Below, piece by piece: positions 59,751 to 64,000 of a stretch of 64,000 bases of DNA (the stretch's first letter is position 1; each line of letters begins with the position of its first letter). The stretch is taken from positions 4,099-68,098 of the forward strand of contig CAZQNO010000009.1 of NCBI GenBank assembly GCA_964594775.1. The letters run 5' to 3'. The notes under the pieces are model-generated. The model saw only the letters and a list, made by a program, of their open reading frames with translations, was not told where the DNA came from and did no database searches. Source of the DNA: CAYFVU01 sp964594775. Lineage in GTDB: Bacteria; Spirochaetota; Spirochaetia; DSM-16054; Sediminispirochaetaceae. The position numbers and the translations under genes are program-made.

Positions 59751-60551
59751 TTACGAAAAGAGGTCCTCTCCATCTATCAACTCGAGAATATCTTCGTCGA
59801 AGCTCGCCGCTTCGTTGAAAAGGGCCGCGAGGATCTTCTTTGCCGTGGGATCGTCGGTATTGCGGACCTCGCGAAAGGGACCGGATATGATAACCTCTCC
59901 CTTGTGCAGGACCACCAGATCGTCGGCGATGAGGGAGATCAGTTCGGCCGATGCGAAGCTGCCGATGAGAGTCGTCTCCCTCTTGTGCAGCTGCTTGATC
60001 ACCTCCATCATCGTTTCGGCGGAGCCTGAGTCTATGCTGACCAGCGGGTCGTCGAGAAAGAGAAGTTCCGGCTCGGTCACCAGGGCTCTGGCGAGGGAGA
60101 CCATCTTCTGTTCCCCGGTGGAAATCTGGCTCGGCCGGTAGTGCAGGCTGTCCCAATAGCCCGTGCGTTCGAGCTGTGCCTCCACCTTTTTCTTGCGGAC
60201 CTCCTGCTCCATGTGGGGGTAATGCACCTCCAGGGGGAACTCTACGTTCTGGAAAACCGAACGATTTGCCCAAAGGGCCGCATCTTGAAAGACGAAGCCG
60301 CTGCTGCGCCGAAACTCGCTCTCCTCTTTCTCGTTGAGCGTCAGAAGATTGAGGTCGTTCACCCAGACCGCGCCCTCTGTGGGGGGAAAGAGACCGGCCG
60401 CTATCTTCAGGAGAATACTCTTTCCGCTGCCCGAGGTACCGAGCAGAACCGTCGTCTTTTTCGGCTGAAAGGTAAGGTCGATGTCCGAGAGAATGCGTTT
60501 TCCCTCTACATCTACAGACACATGGTCAAGCCGAATGGAGATATTCTTCAT
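59751..60551 (-). CDS. Mla-type ABC transporter ATPase with altered motifs
   Basis: A 266-residue ATP-binding subunit. Walker A is GTSGSGKS (residues 38-45) and the Q-loop is FVFQD. The signature is STGEQKM (144-150) instead of LSGGQ, and Walker B is LLFLDD (163-168), with Asp in the place of the catalytic Glu. The switch His seems to be Phe (GSFASAEL). Distal strands and the D-loop are preserved. It is downstream of the MlaE-like permease and upstream of the MCE gene. Either the hydrolysis cycle is modified or another ATPase assists. Confidence 0.88.
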   Translation of the reverse strand: MKNISIRLDHVSVDVEGKRILSDIDLTFQPKKTTVLLGTSGSGKSILLKIAAGLFPPTEGAVWVNDLNLLTLNEKEESEFRRSSGFVFQDAALWANRSVFQNVEFPLEVHYPHMEQEVRKKKVEAQLERTGYWDSLHYRPSQISTGEQKMVSLARALVTEPELLFLDDPLVSIDSGSAETMMEVIKQLHKRETTLIGSFASAELISLIADDLVVLHKGEVIISGPFREVRNTDDPTAKKILAALFNEAASFDEDILELIDGEDLFS

Positions 60552-60560
60552 GCCCGGCCC

Positions 60561-61337
60561 CTAGAGGTAGTACACCATCGTGATAAGCGCGTCGAAGAGA
60601 ACGCAGAGAGTGAAACCCTGCACCACCGCTTTTATCACCATCTGGGGCACTTCGGTGGAGGACTGCTGGACCTTGAGCCCGTTGTAGGTGGCGGCATGGC
60701 TGATGACCAGGCCGAAGACGACGCTCTTGAGAAGAGAAGAGATAATATCCGCCGTCTTGAGGTGAAAGAGGAGGTTCTGAAAGTATTCGGCAGCCGGAAT
60801 GGGTTCGAAGAACTGAGTGAGGATGAAGGAGCCGATGAGACCGAAAAAGTTGAAATAGAGGTTGAGGAGGATCACAGACAGCGTCACTCCGAGAAAGCGG
60901 GGCGCCACCAGGTAGCGGATGGGGTTGACGCCGGTGGCGATGTAGGCCTCGATCTGGTGGCTCACCACCATGTGGCCTAATTCGGTGGCGATGGCCGTGG
61001 CCGAGCGGGCGATGACGATGAATGCGCAGAGAATAGGCCCGAGCTCGCGGGTGATAACGGTAATGAGGATGGTGTAGATGAGCTGGCCCTGCCCGAACTG
61101 GGGCAGAACGCTCACTCCTTGAATGATGATGACCGCTCCGAGGGAAACGGAGATGAGGGCGGTAACGCCGAGGGCCTCGAAACCGGTGAAGAGCAGCTGC
61201 ATCGTCAGGACCCGTGAGCCGATCTTCCGTTCTTTGAAGAATGCAAAAGAGGCCCGGAGGGCTTGAAAGAAGAAGCCCGCCGCGTAGAGGAAATCGTCGA
61301 AAGAGGTGAGAACGTTTCTGCCGAGACGCGTAATCAT
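60561..61337 (-). CDS. MlaE-like lipid ABC transporter permease
   Basis: A 258-residue polytopic permease. Family signatures are ISVSLGAVIIIQG, TILITVITRELGPILCAFIVIARSATAIATELGHMVVSHQIEA, and GVNPIRYLVAPR. About five or six membrane spans. I start at the ATG at 61337 (MITRLGRN), with GGAGGAG eight bases upstream; a 24-residue longer frame lacks support. It heads the leftward Mla-type cluster (permease, ATPase, MCE). Confidence 0.92.
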   Translation of the reverse strand: MITRLGRNVLTSFDDFLYAAGFFFQALRASFAFFKERKIGSRVLTMQLLFTGFEALGVTALISVSLGAVIIIQGVSVLPQFGQGQLIYTILITVITRELGPILCAFIVIARSATAIATELGHMVVSHQIEAYIATGVNPIRYLVAPRFLGVTLSVILLNLYFNFFGLIGSFILTQFFEPIPAAEYFQNLLFHLKTADIISSLLKSVVFGLVISHAATYNGLKVQQSSTEVPQMVIKAVVQGFTLCVLFDALITMVYYL

Positions 61338-61358
61338 TGTACCGGCTCCTCCGTTAAT

Positions 61359-61364
61359 AGTATA
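61359..61364 (-). promoter_or_regulatory. -10 element for the Mla-type cluster
   Basis: Minus strand TATACT (61364-61359) with a GTGTCA -35 at 18 bp. Predicted +1 is about 61352, leaving a 15-base leader with GGAGGAG. Confidence 0.45.
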
Positions 61365-61381
61365 TTGAATTGTTTCCTTTA

Positions 61382-61410
61382 TTGACACCCATAGAATAGA
61401 AAAGTACAAT
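61382..61410 (+). promoter_or_regulatory. Consensus sigma-70-type promoter of the CNB-TPR/Crp genes
   Basis: Perfect TTGACA (61382-61387), 17-bp spacer, TACAAT (61405-61410). Predicted start near 61417. Confidence 0.75.
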
Positions 61411-61413
61411 TTT

Positions 61414-61441
61414 TACAGTGAGACCTCATCTTTGCCGATAA
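61414..61441 (+). promoter_or_regulatory. Possible second, sigma-28-like promoter of the CNB-TPR gene
   Basis: TACA (61414-61417), 16 bases, perfect GCCGATAA (61434-61441). The -35 differs at one base from TAAA. If real, the downstream regulator pair is tied to flagellar gene expression. Confidence 0.4.
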
Positions 61442-61489
61442 TCGAGAAGGTAACGAGTTCGGCTGCGGGAACACTAAGTAGGGGAAATT

Positions 61490-62500
61490 ATGCCTAAAGC
61501 GGTGATGTATAAAGCCAATTCAATCGTCTACTTCCAGGGAGATGTAAACGAGCGGATCTACATACTCAATTCGGGGAAGGTGAGCCTCAATTCAAACGAC
61601 ATCGAGACGGGTCAGGAAATTCGGGACCTCATCGGCACCGGCGAGTTCTTCGGGGTCAAGTCCGCCTTGGGGAAATATCCCCGGGAGGAGACGGCGGTGG
61701 TTTTGAGCGATGCGAACATGCTGATGTTTTCCGTTCCCGAATTCGAACAGGTCGTTCTTCAGAACACCAGAATAATAATGAAAATGCTCAAGGTCTTCTC
61801 CAATCAGCTGCGGAGGATCCACAAGCAGGTACGGAACCTTCTCGACTCGGGCAATACCATGGACCCTGAGGAGGGGCTCTTTCGCATCGGCACCTATTAT
61901 CTCGAATGCGGGAAGTATCATCAGGCCCTCTATGCCTTCCGGCGATATATCACCTACTATCCTTCGGGAAAATTTTCAAGCGAGGCAACTACGAACATCG
62001 AAAAATCCGAACAGCTTCTGCAGAAGCACGGGAAGGTCGGCGCGCCCGGTGCCGACGGGGCGGGCATGAGCGGCAAAAGGGTAAGCGCCCCCGCCTCGGC
62101 AACTACGGAAGAGCTGACCGGATTGGCGAAGAAATACTACAATGCCGTAAGCCTCTTCAGCCAGGAACAGTACCAGGAGGCCCTCAATGAGTTCAGCGAG
62201 ATCCTGCAGAGCGGCGAGGAGGGCGAATACGGCGCTAAATCGGTGTACGAATACGGAAGATGCCTCTTCGGCTTGAAACAGTACGATAAGTGTATCGAGC
62301 ACTATACGGGGATGATCAAGAAGCATCCGAAGCATCCGGAGCTCCGCAACTCCCTCATATACGTAGGAAACTGCCAAGAGCTGATGGGAAACACGGACAA
62401 GGCGGTGAGTTTCTACAAGAAGGTCATGGCGATGTCCTCGGAAAACGAGGTCGTCTACAGAAAGGCCAAGAAGGCCCTGCGCCACCTGGAGGGAAAGTAG
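61490..62500 (+). CDS. Cyclic-nucleotide-domain protein with TPR repeats
   Basis: A 336-residue cytosolic protein. The N-terminal 130 residues fold like a cNMP-binding domain (VYFQGDVNERIYILNSGKVSL), but the phosphate cassette is degenerate: GTGEFFGVKSALGKYPREETAVV lacks the usual G-E and R-S/T-A pattern. Two TPR-rich blocks follow (residues 125-175 and 205-335) around a Gly/Ala/Ser linker. No DNA-binding domain. It is transcribed with the Crp/Fnr gene and ends where that gene starts. Possibly a protein-interaction partner of it. Confidence 0.85.
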   Translation: MPKAVMYKANSIVYFQGDVNERIYILNSGKVSLNSNDIETGQEIRDLIGTGEFFGVKSALGKYPREETAVVLSDANMLMFSVPEFEQVVLQNTRIIMKMLKVFSNQLRRIHKQVRNLLDSGNTMDPEEGLFRIGTYYLECGKYHQALYAFRRYITYYPSGKFSSEATTNIEKSEQLLQKHGKVGAPGADGAGMSGKRVSAPASATTEELTGLAKKYYNAVSLFSQEQYQEALNEFSEILQSGEEGEYGAKSVYEYGRCLFGLKQYDKCIEHYTGMIKKHPKHPELRNSLIYVGNCQELMGNTDKAVSFYKKVMAMSSENEVVYRKAKKALRHLEGK

Positions 62501-63154
62501 ATGTCCATTGATCTTTCGATGTTCGAACGCTTTGCGGTGAATTTTCAGCCCGGCGACATCATTTTTTGCGAGTACGAGCCGGGGGACAATTTCTACCTCA
62601 TTCAGTCGGGGCGGGTACAGATCGTGAAAATTCTGGGGAACATCGAAAAAAACATCGACATTCTCCAGCCCGGGGAGATCTTCGGCGAAATGGCCATTTT
62701 AGAGGAGGCGCCTCGCTCGGCCACAGCCGTTGCCTTGGACAAGGTTAAGGCTCTTGAGTTCAACCGGGCGAACTTCGAGATTTTAATGAAGGGTAATCCG
62801 CAGATCGCCCTCAAGCTCCTCAAGCTGCTGACCAAACGAATCTACGATCAGAAGCGCCGGTTTATGATCCTCACCCTGGACGACGTGGAGGCCAAGATCG
62901 CCGATGTCTTCCTCATGCTTTGCGAAGGACAGACCGAAGACTTTCCCGACGAGGACCAGCGGGTCTTCAAGACCTCCATAGACGACGTGGCCCACTGGGC
63001 CGGCATCTCTCCGCAGGAGTGCCGCAAGGTCCTCAACCATTTCGCCGGTCAGCGTCGTGTAGAGCTGTTCGACGACAAAATCATCGTGAAAAACATCAAT
63101 GAGTTTCAACGATTCGTCAATTCCCGCCGCAAGAAGCAGCGTACCGACGAATAA
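62501..63154 (+). CDS. Crp/Fnr-family transcriptional regulator
   Basis: A 217-residue regulator. The cNMP domain has a complete phosphate-binding cassette: PGEIFGEMAILEEAPRSATAVAL, with the Glu and Arg-Ser-Ala expected for cAMP or cGMP. A long dimerisation helix leads to a C-terminal helix-turn-helix (TSIDDVAHWAGISPQECRKVLNHF). No FNR-type cysteines. Since a class III cyclase is also encoded in the window, cyclic-nucleotide control is plausible. No TGTGA-N6-TCACA site was noticed in the window. The start abuts the upstream stop. Confidence 0.9.
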   Translation: MSIDLSMFERFAVNFQPGDIIFCEYEPGDNFYLIQSGRVQIVKILGNIEKNIDILQPGEIFGEMAILEEAPRSATAVALDKVKALEFNRANFEILMKGNPQIALKLLKLLTKRIYDQKRRFMILTLDDVEAKIADVFLMLCEGQTEDFPDEDQRVFKTSIDDVAHWAGISPQECRKVLNHFAGQRRVELFDDKIIVKNINEFQRFVNSRRKKQRTDE

Positions 63155-63165
63155 GCGCCCCAGAC

Positions 63166-63194
63166 TTGATTATTTTTTGCTAATTCGCTACCGT
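63166..63194 (+). promoter_or_regulatory. Promoter of the tRNA gene
   Basis: TTGATT (63166-63171), 17-bp spacer, TACCGT (63189-63194); predicted start is about 63201, four bases before the mature tRNA. Confidence 0.5.
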
Positions 63195-63204
63195 TGCTTT
63201 CCAA

Positions 63205-63276
63205 GCCAAAATAGCTCAGTGGTAGAGCAACGCTCTCGTAAAGCGTAGGTCCGCGGTTCGAATCCGCGTTTTGGCT
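63205..63276 (+). tRNA. tRNA-Thr (anticodon CGT)
   Basis: A 72-base cloverleaf. Acceptor GCCAAAA pairs with TTTTGGC, the D stem is GCTC/GAGC, and the anticodon stem ACGCT/AGCGT carries loop CTCGTAA (anticodon CGT, reads ACG). The T arm is CGCGG-TTCGAAT-CCGCG. The discriminator is T and the CCA end is not encoded. A run of seven T (63278-63284) follows. This is the only tRNA gene I see in the window. The DNA beyond it changes in composition. Confidence 0.95.
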
Positions 63277-63654
63277 CTTTTTTTACTACTATGGTGCCGG
63301 CTGCCGGCGTAGCAGAACGGCAGCGCGCATATACGCCGGCAGCGGTAAGCCGGGCAGGCACTTCGCCGCAGCCCTCGAGGCTATCGTGCGGAAGAGCACT
63401 CCGGCAATGCAAGTGCTCATCGAAACACCGATCTAGTAGAGAACCGGCGAAAGCAGTCTTCGTTTTACGCGCATATCCATGTAATCGCGAAGTTTATGCC
63501 AAAAAATTCCGGCAGATGGAGCGAAAAACAGACATGAAAGCAGGGCGTAGACACAAAAAATGGTGAAAAATGAAAATATTTTGTTTCTTCTCCTGCGGGA
63601 GATGACTACAAATCTCCCGAAAGATCCAAAAGATCCATATGAAGGATGATTTAA
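63277..63654. other. Region between the tRNA and the decayed antitoxin gene
   Basis: The first part (to about 63540) is GC-rich and carries a 12-bp inverted repeat; the rest is AT-rich. Short open frames exist but none looks like a known protein. I see no intact gene in this stretch. Confidence 0.5.
63300..63343. repeat. 12-bp perfect inverted repeat downstream of tRNA-Thr
   Basis: GCTGCCGGCGTA (63300-63311) and TACGCCGGCAGC (63332-63343), separated by 20 bases. It starts 24 bases after the tRNA. It may be a recombination or attachment-related structure, but no second copy is in the window. Confidence 0.7.
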
Positions 63655-63903
63655 GGTTTTTATCGCTATTCCAGCTATGCGAACGCAACGTTAAAGAAAG
63701 ACAAAAGAATTAACATAAGAATCTCTGATAAAGACTTAGAATATATTCAACATATCGCAATCGAAGAAGGAATTCCGTAGCAAACCCTTATTTCGAGTTT
63801 GATTCATAAAATTGTCACCGGTAAACTGAGAGAAAGTAATAAAGTGTCATGTGTAGTCCAAAATTTTGTTTTAGATAGGAGGACTTACTTGAAAAAACAA
63901 TAA
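63655..63903 (+). pseudogene. Decayed CopG/ribbon-helix-helix antitoxin gene
   Basis: The reading frame at 63676-63777 gives SYANATLKKDKRINIRIS followed by DKDLEYIQHIAIEEGIP. An in-frame TAG (63778-63780) stands where the family normally has Tyr or a similar residue. The frame then continues with QTLISSLIHKIVTGKLRES. This is the conserved core of the CopG-type antitoxins whose partner is a BrnT-like toxin. The normal N-terminal portion is missing (an in-frame TAA lies at 63652-63654) and no toxin gene precedes it. The antitoxin is therefore broken at two points. Confidence 0.75.
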
Positions 63904-63933
63904 CAATGTGTATAATTATAGTGTATAATACAC
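63889..63933 (+). promoter_or_regulatory. Promoter and palindromic operator of the vapB-type gene
   Basis: TTGAAA (63889-63894), 16-bp spacer, TATAAT (63911-63916). GTGTATAAT occurs twice, 13 bp apart (63908 and 63921), and 63921-63933 is a near-perfect palindrome GTGTATAATACAC. Such sites are typical of autoregulated toxin-antitoxin operons. Confidence 0.55.
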
Positions 63934-63948
63934 ATGGGAGGCAATCTA

Positions 63949-64000
63949 TTGAGAACCAATATTGTAATTGATGACAGCTTAATGAATGAAGCCATAGCAT
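63949..64000 (+). CDS. VapB-type antitoxin (partial, runs off the window)
   Basis: TTG start at 63949 with GGGAGG seven bases upstream. The 17 visible residues, MRTNIVIDDSLMNEAIA, match the N-terminus of type II antitoxins that pair with VapC PIN-domain toxins (strand T-N-I-x-I-D, then helix). A vapC gene would be expected immediately outside the window. Only the start is present, so the family call rests on these residues and on the operator-like repeats before them. Confidence 0.6.
   Translation, partial: MRTNIVIDDSLMNEAIA

Noticed and set aside
63188..63412. Minus-strand open frame of 74 codons across tRNA-Thr, with a tail resembling GFEPRTYALRERCSTTELF
   Set aside because: This is the well-known false protein that arises from reading a tRNA gene backwards.

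Overview
The window reads as one contiguous piece of a spirochaete chromosome (Spirochaetales, probably a free-living Spirochaeta or Sediminispirochaeta-like organism). This rests on two FlaB-type periplasmic flagellin genes and on the gene neighbourhood flgN-flgK-flgL-fliW-csrA / HD-GYP / tsaB / tsaE / PilZ / fliD / flaG / flaB / flaB, which I recognise from treponemes. It also rests on conserved spirochaete proteins of unknown function and on moderately GC-rich, densely packed genes. No rRNA, CRISPR array or intact insertion sequence is visible. The species is an inference.

Layout. 1-5.1 kb: end of an unidentified gene, adk with a small zinc protein, then two small heat-shock genes and an M16 protease lipoprotein behind a perfect sigma-54 promoter. 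5.1-10.7 kb: rex, a MinD/ParA-like ATPase, a class III nucleotide cyclase, trmJ and an XRE-cupin regulator. 10.7-20.1 kb: a divergent fatty-acid locus, with fabH-fabD-fabG-fabF-fabZ-fabV leftward and accB-accC-accD-accA rightward, separated by 204 bp that carry two matched palindromes 40 bp apart. 20.2-28.8 kb: AI-2E-family permease, trpS, a MutY-like glycosylase that appears to start at AUU, deoD, a phosphohexomutase, pyridoxal kinase, a HAD phosphatase and a nucleosidase. 28.8-41.1 kb: CapA-like and YihY-like proteins, a secreted protein, the mrfA/mrfB (yprA/yprB) repair pair, glgA, an acetyltransferase, a family 3 glycosidase and trxB.

41.3-54.8 kb is the flagellar region. Hook-filament genes and fliW-csrA run rightward. 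The c-di-GMP phosphodiesterase (HD-GYP), tRNA t6A genes, PilZ protein, fliD, flaG and the two flagellins run leftward. Both flagellin leaders carry a small hairpin with a GGA loop just upstream of an AAGGAGG ribosome-binding site, the layout expected for CsrA repression relieved by FliW. 55.2-61.3 kb holds a leftward envelope cluster: Mla-type permease, ATPase and MCE protein, TPR lipoprotein, membrane protein, LysM-M23 peptidase and a PEGA-like protein. 61.5-63.2 kb holds two cyclic-nucleotide-domain proteins, one of them a Crp/Fnr regulator. The right end is tRNA-Thr(CGT) followed by AT-rich DNA with a decayed CopG-type antitoxin gene and the start of a VapB antitoxin, which looks like the edge of a mobile or accessory region.

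The most unusual genome-wide signal is start-site architecture. At least nine genes have a recognisable -10 hexamer 6-10 bases upstream of the start codon and no Shine-Dalgarno sequence, which predicts leaderless or nearly leaderless mRNAs.
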